From Acanthosepion esculentum (taxonomy: Eukaryota > Mollusca > Cephalopoda > Sepiida > Sepiidae), in assembly GCA_964036315.1 (NCBI GenBank), contig OZ038507.1, forward strand, positions 60,423,002 to 60,487,001: a DNA stretch of 64,000 bases, given 5' to 3'. This document shows positions 24,505-38,284 of the stretch, in pieces (within the stretch, counting starts at the first letter, position 1; each line of letters starts with the position of its first letter). The translations under genes were made by a program, and so were the position numbers. The notes under the pieces are model-generated. The model saw only the letters and a list, made by a program, of their open reading frames with translations. It searched no databases and had not been told where the DNA came from.

Positions 24505-25419
24505 GGGACACAGTGAGTGCTGGTTGTAATGTAACAGTACTCGCTCGACTTAAACGGAAAAAGAAATTATACTACTAATTATAATTTGTGTCTGACGATT
24601 GTCACGCGCATGAAACCCAGAGTTGCGCCAAATAGTGAGGAAAAGGTAGATTTAAACACACTAATGATTATTTACTCTCGGACTTTATCATTACACACTA
24701 ACCGCACTGTACAACCAAACAGATCATATGTAGTCATGAACACTTAAAAAATCGATAAATTAATATGATTGATAAGAACGTCTGAATAAAAAAAACAAAA
24801 ACAAAAAAAACAGCGATAGAACTTTATAAACTCACCAAATATCTAGAAATAGAAATTACAAGAAAGTGGCATTTAAACACTACCATTATTCCAGTAGTTG
24901 TAGGAGCACTGGGAGTTAAAAAGGAATACTGATACAGACATTACAAAAATCTCAGGAAATCCATCTTTATGTGAAAGACAAAAAGACTGCGTTTCTTAAA
25001 GACTTAAAAAAAAACTTTTTCAGATATGCTCAGTAACTTAAGAAGAAAACTTTTACTTCAGAACTACTACTAATAATAATAAATATAAAAATATATAAAT
25101 AATAAAATAATATATATTATAATATTATAATAATATAATACATATAAAATAATATATATATATTATTTTTAAATTATATATTATATTATTATTATTATAA
25201 TAATAAAAATATTTGAACACTAATATTCCATGGTCATAATTTATTCCATTGGAATCGTAAAAACGATCCAATTCATCAGACCTACAGATTCAAAAAAAAT
25301 ATCCTTACTCTGTCGTGGACATTGAGTTCTACCTGGATCATATCCTCTTGGAATTATTTTTATTTTTTATACATATGTATGTGTAATTGCATATGTATGT
25401 GTATATTTACCACTAATAT

Positions 25420-25482
<63 letters not shown>

Positions 25483-28400
25483 TAAACTTAGTAAATGATA
25501 ATAATAGCAAATTAAAATTAATTATTCCTTTTTTCAATCCTTTGAGAAAGTTAACGTGTCTCCGAATTCTGTGGTGATTGCTTGAAGGATTTATTTTTAT
25601 CAGCTTATCACCCTTTTTGTGACTTATTTAGTGGAGAAGTCCGGTTCTATTCTTTAAAAAGAAAGACAGAAAGAAGAGAAAATCTGCTAAAAATCATTGA
25701 TATCGCTGCACCAGTAACTTAAAATTGCAATATCTGAACCCTGACAAAAAGAAAAAAAAAAGAAGTGAAATAAGGGCACATGGAGAGCTTAGAACATGTC
25801 AGAAGACTTTTCTGAAGAATGGTTCGAAGTATCAATGATCCAAACCAAGGCAGAATTGAAATCATCAAAACAACTCGACTAAAAAAAAAAAGCTAGAATA
25901 ATGAGGAGGGTTTGTAGAGTATCGTTCGCCCTTGATCTCCCCAAATAGCGCATTAATTTCAAACGGATAGTATTGTAAAAAAAAAAAAAAAAAATACAAT
26001 ATGAATAATGGCGAGAATTTAATGTTTGTGTATTTGTAAAGAAAGAAAGACTATATTTCTATGAACGCTAAGTGGGGAAAAAAAATTATTTATGGTAAAA
26101 AGCGGGCAAACATTGCATCATAACAATAAATTTAAATTCTTTCATATCCGGTAAAATTTCGCCTCAGCGAAAATGTCGAGGCTATTTCCCGTCTATTTTT
26201 AGATAACAAGCTACGAAAAAAAAAAAGTCATGCCTTAAAAAAAACTCTAACAGTCGCCACTAGTCACTAATGGAAAGGAGGAAAATTACAATTTGTTAAG
26301 AAAAAAAAATGACTGAAAGCGGAAAAAGCCGTATGGGACGAAAGAACTTGTTTAAATGTTGCTATGTCCTAAGCCTAGCTTTGTTAGACTCGGGACCCAC
26401 AGTGAGGATCGAAATTAGTAATTAATTATCAATCAGCCCAGATCGCTAACCATTTAACGCGTTGTCCTGACCAAAAATAACTTGTTGAAAGCTAACAGTA
26501 AATACTCATTTTTTTTATTACTTTTTTAGTTTAAAAATAAACATTTTCTAAAAATAAAATCATTTTTTAAAGCTTTTTGTAAAGAAAATCGCTTAACCGA
26601 CCTATTTGCTTACATAGAGTGTAAAAAAGAAATTTTAAAAATGTATTGTTATTGTAATACAATGGCAAATAAAAATAGCATATTGATGAAAAAATTAATC
26701 AATAAATGTACTGACTGATGGATTATGCAGTTAAAATTTAATTTATGCGTGAAATACTGTTAATTAATAATTAAACGCACTTTTTCAATTTAAAATCTCC
26801 GAATGTAATTCATTGTAGGTTTTTGTCACACATACAATAGGCATATTTTGAATGTTAGTTTTCACTTTTCAAAGTAATAAGGTTTTTTTTTTTGTGGGGG
26901 GTTACTACTTCGAATATCGGCGTAACACAATCTTCCTTATTTCTCTCTATCTGCGTACCCGTATCTCTATCGACTTGCCCTGTAGCTAGGCTTTCTTAAT
27001 CTTTGAGCCCATTATTAATCAATTAGAGACAGGTTAAAAAGCCACAAATAATTTATTTTATTACACTAAAAAAAACAAAAAAAAACTATAAGCAGACGAT
27101 GAATATTTTAAGGACAAAATATTTATTTATCTTTGGAATGCGATTCCAGTCTGTGACCTTGTATTGGGAATTCGACTGACAGACAAACACTACACAACAC
27201 AGACAGACATACACATGGGCGTGTAGCGTTTGAATATAAATCAACAAGAAGGGATATTTCATTACCCTAGAAATGCAAAATGGATACAGTGTATCTAGTA
27301 AAAAAAAAGGAAAAAATTAGAGATATATCGAATTACTCTCATCTCATTTCGTTTGCTGATACTATCTTTCTTTTTAAAAACTACAACGACTGTAGTACTA
27401 AGTCCGGTACTACTAATAAATAATCGCAGAGGTATTTATTGTCAGAAGCCTTGCTGTCACCTGACCTTCTACAACAACAGATACAAGAGAAGATTGTAAC
27501 AAATAATACTAATACTACTACTACTAATAATAATAATAATAGTGGTATAACAGAAGACATGTTGTTACTTCGCCTCCTCCTAAGGCATGTAAAGAAATAA
27601 TTACAAACAGGAGAGTACTGAGTAGACTTGTTGTCACTCGATCTCCAGTGGAACACAAATTTACTGACTCGATCTATACACGAAGACTCCTCGTTCAAAT
27701 TTACAATACAATTTCTTATTTCAAATAACGCCCCCACCCCAATCCAATTTCTTTTCTTGCTTTTTAACGTTTTTTTTTTCTCCTCCCTCTCCGAAATACA
27801 ATCCCGATTTTTTTTTTTTTTTTGAAACTGAAAAAAAACCTAATCAATTTCCTTTTGGTAAGGAAAGGGGATCTGGTTTTTTTTTTTTCCGCTTTGGAAT
27901 TTTATCTATAGTTCGTAATTTCGACATGTCACCTGAAGATGGCTGGAAAACAGGTTGATTGAAAAAAAAAACCCACTAACAAGTAGTAATAGCTGAACGT
28001 TGTCAACATCTAAATGTGTCGCATCCTTTAAAAAAAATCAATCGATTGAACCATAACGCATTGACCTTTCTTCCCTTTTTTTTTTTTTTAAACAAAGAAG
28101 CCTCAAAGAAAAAAAGGTGCGAAGAAGCCTTACGAATGTTAGCAAATTAAGAAAAGTTCTTTAAATGTTTTAGATTGGAATAATCTCGGATTTTTATTTC
28201 TAGTTAAATTACAACCCCAAAATAAATAATACTTCTCAAAGCTTACTACACTACTACTTACAGTCAGTACACGATGACTTCCCAGATCACAACTGCTAAA
28301 TAATAATACATCAATTTTAAGGCCTTCATTAATTCTTACTGAACTGACAGGGAGGAATTTCGGAACTCTCGATTTTGCTTTTAAACAATTCAGTCCTGTA

Positions 28401-31382
28401 AGACAGAATACTGCTCCCACTTAAATAACGATCAGTCTTCTTACTCTTCTTCTTAGTGCTAGTTTAGCATAAATTAAAATAATGCTTTAATTTTGGGTGC
28501 AGAAATTTAAAAAAATATAAGCAAAAAAATACTTTTTAAACGCGCCACGTAAAATTTATTCTCAAAGTAATTATTTCTATATTTTTTTAACTGACATTAA
28601 TTTGTTCAAATTAATTGTTCGAATGTATCAATTGAATTGAACTGATTATCAACTGACAACAACAAATCGAAAGTGTTCCGTGAATTTTTACTATAACTAC
28701 TAACACTTAGACATTATTTATAACTAAGTTACTAATTATTGCTTCGTCCTCGAGAAAATGAAGTTTTTAAAAAGCTGATTTTTTTAGTCTTAAATCTTAA
28801 AACAAAAAAAAAAAGATGCTAAGATACCATAAATGATCACCAGCAATATTATTATTAAAAGTAGCCCAGATATTTTTTTGTAAACCCCAATAAGAAAGCC
28901 TTTCAAAACTGGGTCCTACTACTGTAGGATAAATATAGTAGTAGTACTACACATTTTTGTAGCAAGGGGAAAAAATTGAAACCCTGGTTTCTTTTGTTGA
29001 CGTATTCAATTCCCTACATTTTTCCAGCAAATAATTTTCATTTTGGGGTGATCGTCACATGTAAATGCGACCGTAGACGAGGGGGATCATTACTAAACCT
29101 ATAACCGGCGGTATTGTCTACAGTTGATGTAATTTTCGATTATTATTATTTTCCGATGAAAAATATAAACAGTGGTTTTGACTTGGTTTCTTCCACTCCT
29201 TCTCCCCTTGTTGGAAATGGCGGGAGTCTTCGCCATGCTGCTCTGACGTCACAAGCAACATGACGACTCTTAACAACAACAACAATCTTCAAGTCACATC
29301 CAAATATTTACAATATATCGATTCTACTTCCAAAGCTTCTTCTTCGCCTGTCAGTTGTCGATTTATATATGCTTTCTACTAGCAGAAAAAAAAATGAAAT
29401 TTTACATATTGAACCCTTTTTTTAACAGTATATTTTTTACTTTTTACTTTCACTATTTAAAAAAAATAAATTTTATTTTAAAGTTTTTAATTTATAAATT
29501 TCTGTGGCTTTTTTCTTTAATAAAATGTACTTTTAGTTAGTTTTTTTTTATTCATATTCATTTTTTTTAATTTAATAATAATTTTTATTTAAATTGTTGT
29601 TTTTTGGAAGAACAATGACCATTCGTTTATTTTTTTATTACAATAATGAATGGTCATTAAAAACGATTTTCTTCTTCACATATATAACAACGTTAAATAT
29701 TTAAAAAAATGTCATTTTCTTGCACAGTAAATCAAAAACCAATATTTACATTTAAAATACGCAATACCTTGAAGAAAAAAGTTATTTATATTTTCAAGGA
29801 AAGAATAAAATGACAAATTCTTATTTTTTGTTTTTTAAATTAAGAATTATTTAAAAATTCTTTTTTTTGTTTGTTTTTGGTTTTCTTTCAAGAATGTTTT
29901 TGGTTCTTCAAGTGTTAAAAAAGGACTTGAGTGACTACTACTATGGCCTCGCTATTGACATAAAAACATTCAACAATAAGCAGATGCGAGGAAATGCTTG
30001 CACAGCGGTGGTCGTAAAAACACCAATGTGTTACACTTTGTCGGAAATGAACAAGTGAAATCTACAGTACTGCTTAACACGGCAAAAATTCAAGTGTTGC
30101 AAGGGCTAACGTTTTTGGTTGCCGACTATTATTATTATTCACTAGATACTTAATTAACTGATGCGAAAAGTCAACGAATAGTAGCAGTAATAGTAAGTTG
30201 CGGTGGTTGAGTTTTTTTTGTTTTTTTTTTTTTTTGTATGCCAACCAAAAATATTGAATATTGTATTGGGCACCCGGTGAGAAACGAACTCACTATTTTG
30301 CAGTAGTAGTTGTAATTTTATAATTATCAAGAAGAACGTTTTTATTTATTTTTTATTTTAGTATCGAAATACCAAGTAAATTTTATAAAAAGTACTATTG
30401 CTTCAATTTCTTTAAAATGAAATTGTAATTGTCTCTACTACTACTTACTAGTTAAATTAAATACCTACAATTCGTGTTAATTTTTTACATTTCGTAAAAA
30501 AAAAAAAATGTCCACTAAGCATTTCCAGAGTTTTCTGACCTATCCGAAATCTAGTCCGTCTGTCAGTGGACGGAAAGGAGCTTCACCAACCAAGCACATT
30601 TAAGATCCCGGAGACATGGGACCTACATTCCTACAATAAGGCTGAACTGATCACCGTCATCATCAACAGCATAAAGGATACTCCTTAACAAATCATTACT
30701 CTTTAATTAACTTACATGCGCACTCCTACCTAAACAAATCATTATTACCTTACATGCGTATTAAATTCGATAAATGTGTGTATAAAATCCCAAAACAAAT
30801 TACCAGTGATACATTAGTACGAAAAGGAGACTATTTCAAAACTAAAAATTACTAACAATATCACTAAGAATAATAATTTAAATTTAAGATATCGCACACA
30901 AACATTTTTACGTGGAGATATATTTTTTATGGTTTAAATATAAAAAATGACCAGAAGGTATACTAAGTTATTATAATTTAGGTGAGTACCAATACTATTA
31001 ATTTAATAATGCTACTAACCAAACTATTGTTTTATGACTGATACTAAAAAACCTCGATTACTTCTCAATTTTTTTCATGGGGGCGTGGATTAAAAATTGA
31101 AATGTACAAGGTTATTTTTTTATGTAAATTATTGAAATTTACATAGTGTGATAATAATAGTCAGGTGTATCTGTCATCAAGGTGAGTAAACACCAGGGGT
31201 ACATAAATGACACTATGAATAGATTGGCGCTACATAATCTTCATAATTCTTCAATTGACCTTGTGCAAACGAAACTAAATAAAATTATTTAATTTATTTA
31301 ACCTACAAAAACGTACACAGTGATTTCGTATATACTGTGGGTATGAAAATAACATATTTTTCATTAGAGACACACTGGCGCT
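24503..31382. other. Long A+T-rich region, no gene recognised
   Basis: Nearly 7 kb without a convincing exon. It holds a (TA)n at 25423-25480, small AAT tracts near 25070-25200 and 27516-27540, many A/T runs and a T-rich block at 29400-29900. Frames 27381-27737 and 28139-28420 (minus) have low-complexity composition and no domain. A CRE-like TGACGTCA at 29244 is discussed among rejected items. Confidence 0.4.
25423..25480. repeat. (TA)n microsatellite
   Basis: About 58 bp of pure TA. Confidence 0.95.
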
Positions 31383-31475
31383 ATGTCGTGGTGTAATGGT
31401 TAACAAGCTGATCTTGTAAGTGAATTCGGTCCTCACTGAGTGTCTCATACTAGTAGCATTGTGTTACGGTGAAAG
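31383..31475 (+). repeat. tRNA-like SINE head, decayed
   Basis: GTCGTGGTGTAATGGTTAAC resembles a tRNA D-arm/box A region, and ATTCGGTCCTCACTGAG is a weak box B counterpart. Spacing is shorter than in a true tRNA and no acceptor stem pairs convincingly, so a functional tRNA is unlikely. Confidence 0.4.
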
Positions 31476-32059
31476 TACATACATACACATACATACACAG
31501 AAGAAAAAAATCATTTCATTTCTCACTAAAACCATGCAAAAAAAATAAATTCCTTTTTCCAGTTTATTCCCGGCCGATAAGTTCTCCGGCCTTAAAGAAA
31601 CAAACAATACGGAAGAAAAGAGAAAATAAAATTATTTGAACACGTTCGTGTATTTTTAACAAATATTTTCTTTCTTTCCTTTTTTTTTTTTTTTTTTTTT
31701 TTTTAAACAAAAATTGGCATCAAATAACCGGCGACTGTAACGCACAACTTACATAAATAAACATATAAATGAGGTGGAAGACTGAAATTGTTTATTTACA
31801 AGACTGGTGCGCATATTTTTTAAACAGACAGATTGCATTTATATTTATGTGTAGAGACACTTCAATCAAACCTACACATGGAATGTGCATGTGTACCGAA
31901 TAAGCAGTTTCGAAAATCTACCTTCATATCAGACAGTTTTTTGTTTGTTTTTTTTGTTGTTTTTTTTAAGACAACTGTAGAGCTCAATATGGTAAATTTA
32001 ATTAGGGGGGGTGCTTGAGTGCCTTGTCATGCCGACGACCTATGTTCCCAGAAACGAAG
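31476..32059. other. Spacer, no gene seen
   Basis: A T-run at about 31679-31704 and otherwise unique A+T-rich sequence. Confidence 0.4.
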
Positions 32060-32074
32060 GATTGACGATGATCA

Positions 32075-32114
<40 letters not shown>

Positions 32115-32130
32115 TCATCATCATCATCAT
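32075..32130. repeat. (AAT)n-(ATC)n compound microsatellite
   Basis: AAT units pass directly into ATC units. The poly-Ile/poly-Asp frames across it are artefacts. Confidence 0.9.
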
Positions 32131-32195
32131 CATGTCTCACATATTTGGCTGTGATGCATGTGCCTGGTATATACCCATTATTATCAGACTGGGTG
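32131..32195 (-). repeat. Short dispersed repeat W, inverted copy
   Basis: The minus strand reads GGCACATGCATCACAGCCAA followed by a GTGAGACATG block. The plus strand at 55238-55270 reads GGCACATGTATCACAGCCAA with a GCGACATG block. Both copies lie beside AAT/ATT microsatellites. Confidence 0.55.
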
Positions 32196-32403
32196 TGGGT
32201 ATTTGAGGTTTCGTATATTTGTATCAAACTGTTACTAAGAGCGCTGCTATCACACTCATTATTAATAATAATAATGATAAGGTGACTTGGCATTACTTGA
32301 CCTTGTAAATATTAGCCGTTTCCTTATAAGGAAACATTCGGCATTTATTGATCAAGCAGCCAGTGCTACTGTCGGTAATAATAATAATAATAATAACAAT
32401 AAC

Positions 32404-32434
<31 letters not shown>

Positions 32435-35089
32435 GCGTGAGGGCACTTGGTATCAATTGACCTTTTCAGTACCCAAAAGAAAAATTAGAGCTAATAATAA
32501 TAATAATAATAAAAACACTTTCCACAGACAGCCCCAAATGTACTGGTTCTCGAAAAAAAAAAAAAAAAAAAAAAAAGGATTGAACCAGCGTCTATGAAGA
32601 AGTCCAAGCCTGACACGTTTCGACTATATTTTTATTTGTACTTTATTCAGTGCTAGAGTACACGTAAACGCGCGCACTGATGTCCGGGTGTACCCAGCAA
32701 GTACACATAACGTTCAGGGTGAGTGTAGCCAACACAATTGTTCGTTCAGGAAACTCCTCCTTTTTCCTCTCCTCCTCAGCGAGCTTCTACTTAAACTTAC
32801 TACTATCTATAGTGTAAAACATGAACAAGGTGGGGCCGACAATTGCGTTTTTAGTTCTCGCCGGCGCCGATGTTTGATGTTCGAACCTTGGGAAAAAACA
32901 AAAAAAAAAACAAAAACAGATTTCGAAGGGAGGTACGCCCTTCCCATTTTGGAAGATTGGTGCAACACAATCTTCATTTCGTCTCGCATCATTTTGGCCT
33001 TGTGACAGATTTATTGGTCAAAATATGTCATTATTGGATGACTGGTTAATGATGAGCATTTGAAACAAAGTAGAAATTTATCTTATTCTTAAAAAAAAAA
33101 AAAGAAAAGAAAAAGGGTCTTGTCTTTTGGTTATAAAAAAAAAAATCAAAGAGAGGAAACTGCTGCTGCTGCTGTTTGTCTTCTCTCGCCATCATCATCA
33201 TTATTATTTTAAAAAATTTATAAATATATGCTAACAACAATAGTTCAGTACGTTTGTTTTTTTTTAATTTGGTGAGAGGATTGGGTGTGGAAAATTGAGA
33301 ATAATATTTTACAAGGATTTTTTTAGCTAAAAAATATCTTAACATCCAGAAAGGAAAAAAAATACAAGCATAATAAAGAAAAGATATCCGCAATATGAGG
33401 TCTGCTAAAAAGTAAATGTCTATGTTGACATTTGGACCCATATTTAAAAGATAAAATATTATTATTTAATTTCAATGTTCCCTTATTTAAAATAAAATTA
33501 TATTATTTAAAAAATAAAAATAAAATGGTAGTCACAAAGAAGACACTTTTTTTTTTTAAATAAATAATTTAAAAAAAAATTTTTTTTTACGAAAAAAATG
33601 GATGGTAAAGAAAGCTACAAAAAAGCCATCTTTTAATTTACCATTAAAAAAAAAAACTGTTTAAAAAAATAATTGCGCGTATACAGAAAATATTTATTAG
33701 CTGATATTAAATTGCATATTTATTTACTAATGTGGAAAAAAAATTTTCCCCCAAAAAGTGAAATTTCTAATTCAAAAAGAAAAACAATACTTCTAGTTAA
33801 TACAGTTTGCACATAAAACAATTTTTCACTTCTCTAGAGGAATACAAACCAAAACAAAATCAGAAAACACGAATAAATTAAACTACTACAACTGCATTTT
33901 CCTCGCTATATACAAGGATTAGTTCTCGAACGTCCATCCATAGCAGAAAATAGATAATCAGTAAAAAAAAAAATTTCTTCTGACGATCAATGAAGTTTTA
34001 TCCAAAAGTTAATTTTGGTTGATTTGTGGGTTAACATTGCTAATTTTTCATTATCAGCTATTTTATTAACTGTCTCGATATATTTTATTAACTGTCTCTC
34101 TATATAAGCTAAGCTAAGCAGTCTTAAGGGCTCCATCATTGACATGGAAGGAGAGAAATATATGGAGGTGGTTGTTTGTAATCATATTCACTGCTTCGTG
34201 CAACCTTCCACCCCCGCACTCACACAATAAAATAATCATGCTTAGCTTGTTTTTGTACGTGCTACACAACAGTCATCCAAAGAATAAATAAAATTACTAA
34301 AAAGGAAAGCAAATTTATTCACAACTTTAAAAAGTTATAAAAGTGGAGAAAAATTTTTAAAAATAATTTTAGAGAAAAATGTTAACAAGGGCGTGTTGTG
34401 ACCGCATACATATCGCAAATGATAATTAGATTTTTTTTTTCTCTAAAAATAGTAGAAAAAAATGATAAGAAAACTAAGTTTTAAGTTGATGTCAACAAGG
34501 GCGTGTTGTGACCACATAAAGAAACACGATAGGTCGGTTGCTAAATGCTTAATTAACGTTTATTATTGTTTATTTTATGACGACAACTGCTGTTGCTGTT
34601 GCTGCTACCACTGCCATCACCACTATCATCATCATCATAACCAATCATTGAATATCAGCAAAAATAGTCGAAAAAGAAACTGATGTCCTTATAGTCGCAG
34701 TATAACAATATAGTTAAAAAAAGAAGTATTGTCACTGTGAACTTGTCATTGCTATCAGTTTGGTTGAACTAAAAATTAACACACTCACTTATAATCACTA
34801 TTAAATTATTATACTGATTACTAATTAGCGTTTGTATCTCTAAAAAATAATGTACTGATCTTGAAGAAGCCAGTATATTCTAACAATCAAGTACATAAGC
34901 ACTCGAAGCTTGCGCACCTGTCATTTAAAAAAATACATTCCTTCTTAACCTGATACGCCATTCTATGCGTTGTATGCAAATAATATGAAAACGTCCCTAA
35001 AACGGTGTTTACTGTTTAGTTATGTATATATATATATATATAAGAATATGAACTATTTATTAATTTATTCATTAAAATTGCGTGCTGAT
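32196..35089. other. Microsatellite-rich spacer
   Basis: (AAT)n at about 32378-32432 and 32493-32511, an A-run at about 32555-32577, a (CTG)n-like tract near 33165, CCACTGCCATCACCA-type triplets near 34585-34640, and A/T homopolymers. A duplicated block GGGCGTGTTGTGACC occurs at 34390 and 34499. No supported gene. Confidence 0.45.
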
Positions 35090-35480
35090 CTGTTGCGTTG
35101 ACTTTCGTACAAATGACTTAAGAAAAAGTACGAATCCATCTCTCCCTATCCCCACTCCCCAGCTAAGAGCTAAATAACAGAGTAGACTCAGGCTTTCTAG
35201 CCTTGGTTGGCAACCAGTCTAATACAAGGTAAGCTCTTAATTCAAAAAATGCGGAGAAGGCAATGGGAAACCACTCCACTATCTTTCCCAAGGAGTCATG
35301 ACAGTTCACAGAAAATAAAGAAAAGGAAGTTGTGGAGAGAGATGATCACCTACGTGCTGAAGGGAGAAAGACTGCTTTGAATTTAAAAAAAACGTGAAGG
35401 TAATGGGAAAACACTCGACTCTCTTTCCCAAAGAGTCATGACAATTCACAGATATTAAAGAGGCGGAAGCTGTGAAGAGC
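35090..35480 (+). mobile_element. tRNA-derived SINE body and extended 3' part
   Basis: The block series AGCTAAGAGCTAAATAACAG, TCTAGCCTTGGTTGGCAACC, AGTCTAATAC, GGGAAACCACTCCACTATC and GAGTCATGACAGTTCACAG defines the body and 3' module of the local SINE family. The copy continues with GGAAGTTGTGGAGAGAGATG, which also follows the LINE tail at 44015-44400. A partial second 3' module (from about 35398, GGGAAAACACTCGACTCTC) is attached. Confidence 0.7.
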
Positions 35481-35576
35481 TGTGTATATCCTGTAGGGAC
35501 AAACCATTTTTTTATCAGTGAGCTAGTTCCTTAATTTAAATAAGTTCAACTAGAAAAAAGAACGGGGAAGAGATTT

Positions 35577-35607
<31 letters not shown>

Positions 35608-36081
35608 CTACTACTACTACTATTACTACTACTACTACTATCATCATTATTATTTTTTTTTTATAAGCCAATCCTTGATTCTCCCGCCAAAGAAAAATTT
35701 TGAAATATTTCCAGTGTATCGAAAAAGCAATTTAAATATTACAAACTAGGTCATTTAAGTGTGTATGTGTAAAGAAGAGTGTGGTGTAAGAAGGAGTATA
35801 TTGTGTGCAAATGGATGTGAGGAAGGAGGTAATCCATGTACACTGGATATGTCTAAGTATGCGTGCGCGTGTGTGTGTGCGCGCGCGCGCACGACTAGTG
35901 TACTTTGTTTGGTTGAGTCTGTGCGTAAGTAATGTGTTCAGCTTACAGAAAAGGAAAGGAGAAAAATTATCTTTTCTTTCTTTTTTTATTTTATATCATC
36001 AGCATTTATGTTGCATGTCTAAAATTTCAACCAATTTAAAATTAATTAATTTCGAAATTAAATAAACAAAACATTGGAACG

Positions 36082-36089
<8 letters not shown>
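35481..36089. other. Spacer with triplet and GT tracts
   Basis: (ATT)n/(ACT)n at about 35590-35652 and a GTGCGCGCGC tract near 35865-35890. No gene. Confidence 0.5.

Positions 36090-36136
<47 letters not shown>
36090..36136. repeat. (CA)n(TA)n microsatellite
   Basis: A short CA run passes into about 45 bp of TA. Confidence 0.93.
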
Positions 36137-36140
<4 letters not shown>

Positions 36141-36274
36141 CGCTTGACGAAGAAATGGAACTAATGTCTTTAATTTAATAACAAAATTAAATTCGAAGGC
36201 TTTAGCTTCCATTTTTGAAACATGGTTATCACTGTGTAGCGAAAAAAAACATATTTTAAATCAATTAATTTATA

Positions 36275-36281
<7 letters not shown>

Positions 36282-36333
<52 letters not shown>
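36282..36333. repeat. (TA)n microsatellite
   Basis: About 52 bp of TA. The Tyr-Ile repeats read across it are not protein coding. Confidence 0.95.
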
Positions 36334-36336
<3 letters not shown>

Positions 36337-36559
36337 CTGAAGAGTGGACGCCTATGAAACTCTGAAGTAAGAGAGCTGTGGATAACATCAATCAGTGACA
36401 AACTTTTACACATATTAATATATATACATATGTGTGTGTATGTGTAATCCAACAAATATTCGTCAAATTTCTTAAAAAAACGCATAAAAAAGGGGGAAAA
36501 ACTATTAATTTTCAAATTACGTGAAAACAAATCTCCCATTTGATGCTTAGATGGTTTTA

Positions 36560-36640
36560 CGTAATATCATTTCATCCCAAGCAAGGCGATAATGCCACTA
36601 AGACGCGACATGTGAAAGCGCATGAGAAAACTATTAAAAA
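36560..36640 (-). mobile_element. LINE 3'-end fragment
   Basis: TCATTTCATCCCAAGCAAGG and the following AATGCCACTAAGACG match the 3' terminus of the LINE copies at 1985 and 23655. Only the non-coding end remains. Confidence 0.65.
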
Positions 36641-37217
36641 AATAAATCTTGCTAAAGAGTGATCAATTCTCGGATTGCAATATACTGACAAATGATCTTT
36701 TAAAGTGATAAGAAAATAATGCAATTACTATTTTTCATTTTAATACTTAAAAAAATTTCGAAATTATATGTAAAAAAAAATATTTTCTTTATCCTTTTTA
36801 TAGCTCTAAACAAAAAGACTAAATTTATTAAGAACTAGAACGGACTGGAAGTTGTGGAGAGCCATTATCACATAGAAGAAGACTAGCTTAAAACAAGCTT
36901 TGAATTCGTTTCACACAGTCATATTTTTAGCCAAGAAGGCAATATTTTAAAGCCATTTAATTGGATGGAAGTTTGCTAGTCGATTTCAACATTAGTTCCG
37001 TTGATACTTATCGAAAAACTTTTTGTTTTGGGTGAAGAAGGTGGTGAAGTAACTATTTTTATTACTCATTAGATGATAAATAAACTTACTTAAAATAAAA
37101 ATTCGACTGAATTTCAACTAATGCAAGAATTAATCTTAAGGAAAATTTTTAAAATCATTCATATTTTAAATGACATGTCACCGGGGATTGATTTTCTTTA
37201 GCGTATGCTTTTTATTT
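36641..37217. other. Spacer, no gene seen
   Basis: A+T-rich sequence. A GGAAGTTGTGGAGAGCCATT block at about 36849 echoes the SINE/LINE-associated motif at 35329 and 44387. Confidence 0.4.
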
Positions 37218-37450
37218 ATTATGGCTATGACTTGGGAAAGATAATTAAGTGGTTTCCCGTTGTCTTATCCACGATTTTGAATCAAGAGTTTTCTTTCTCC
37301 TAGACTGGCTGCCACCCGAGGCTATAAGGCCCAGTCTATCCTGTTACTTAACCTATAGCTAGTGGGGAAGGGAAAAGTTAATTCATACCTTTCCCAAGTG
37401 TGTTATTGCGAAAATGAACGAAACAGGCTGTAACTTGAACCTGGTTCGTC
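37218..37450 (-). mobile_element. tRNA-derived SINE, inverted copy
   Basis: The minus strand holds ACCAGGTTCAAGTTACAG (box B region), GGGAAAGGTATGAATT, AGCTATAGGTTAAGTAACAG, CTTATAGCCTCGGGTGGCAG, CCAGTCTAGGAGAAAGAAAA and GGGAAACCACTTAATTATC. The order is identical to the other SINE copies. The extreme 5' head is missing. Confidence 0.75.
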
Positions 37451-37467
37451 GATCCAATATGTTTTTC

Positions 37468-37536
37468 GTTCTTTTTTTTTCTTTCTTTCTTTCTTTCTTT
37501 TTCTTTCTTTCTTTCTTTCTTTCTTTTTCTTTCTTT
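37468..37536. repeat. (TTTC)n microsatellite
   Basis: Pyrimidine-rich TTTC repeats with a few interruptions. Confidence 0.9.
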
Positions 37537-37591
37537 TGTATATGTCAAGCAACGGCCTTGTTTCCGTATGAATAATTATTATACGGTTTCC

Positions 37592-37592
<1 letters not shown>

Positions 37593-37644
<52 letters not shown>

Positions 37645-37655
37645 CTATATAGATA

Positions 37656-37732
<77 letters not shown>
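37593..37732. repeat. (TA)n microsatellite with GT interruption
   Basis: Two TA tracts separated by a short GTGTGTGT / TATAGATATA segment near 37637-37662. Confidence 0.95.
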
Positions 37733-37734
<2 letters not shown>

Positions 37735-37745
37735 AAGGTATCATA

Positions 37746-37990
37746 TCTGTTGGTATATAATCAAAGTGGATCCTAAAATATTAAAACTGATCCACAAAAA
37801 GAACTCTATGTATTTATAATTTATTATTACAGAGCAAATAATTAATAAACAATAATCAGTTTTAATATTTTATATTACTAAAACCCACTTGGATTATATA
37901 CCAACAGATTTGTTACATTTTTTATTTTTATTGTATTGTTTATTAAACAGATTTGTTACATTTTTTATTTTTATTGTATTGTTTATTAAA
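37746..37990. repeat. Inverted repeat followed by a 43-bp direct duplication
   Basis: TCTGTTGGTATATAATC at 37746 reappears inverted, ending at about 37909. Arms of about 45-55 bp both include an AAATATTAAAACTGAT block. Next to the right arm, CAGATTTGTTACATTTTTTA occurs at 37905 and again at 37948. It may be the remnant of a small foldback element. Confidence 0.6.
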
Positions 37991-38284
37991 TGCAATTACA
38001 CTAAACATTTAAAATAAAACTAGACTCCGTGCAGTGTGTTATGGTCTGGATTATTTATGTCAAAACTCTAAAGACAAACGATTTAATTTTTCAGATTTTT
38101 TGGGGGGTGGGGGCACATATCTAAAATCCTCTCCGTCTTATTTTTATTTATTTATTTATTTATTTTGTGTGTGTGTGTGTCTGTGGCATACCCAATAATC
38201 ATTAATAGGTGAAAGAAAAAAGTTCGAAAAAGTTAGGCGACCGAATTGAAAGTAAATAAAATAAAAAATAAAAATAAAACAAAC

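Noticed and set aside
27381..27737. Minus-strand frame with a Leu/Val-rich segment that looks like a membrane helix
   Set aside because: The hydrophobic run comes from an (ATT/ACT)n tract; no splice sites or conserved-looking flanks.
27930..27960. ACCTGAAGATGGCTGGAAAAC as a possible hammerhead-like motif
   Set aside because: Stem II does not pair and no stem III or cleavage triplet follows.
29244..29251. Perfect CRE site TGACGTCA
   Set aside because: One such 8-mer is expected by chance in a window of this size, and there is no adjacent gene start.
31383..31475. Functional tRNA gene
   Set aside because: Box A is fair, but box B is weak and no acceptor stem forms; better explained as a SINE head.
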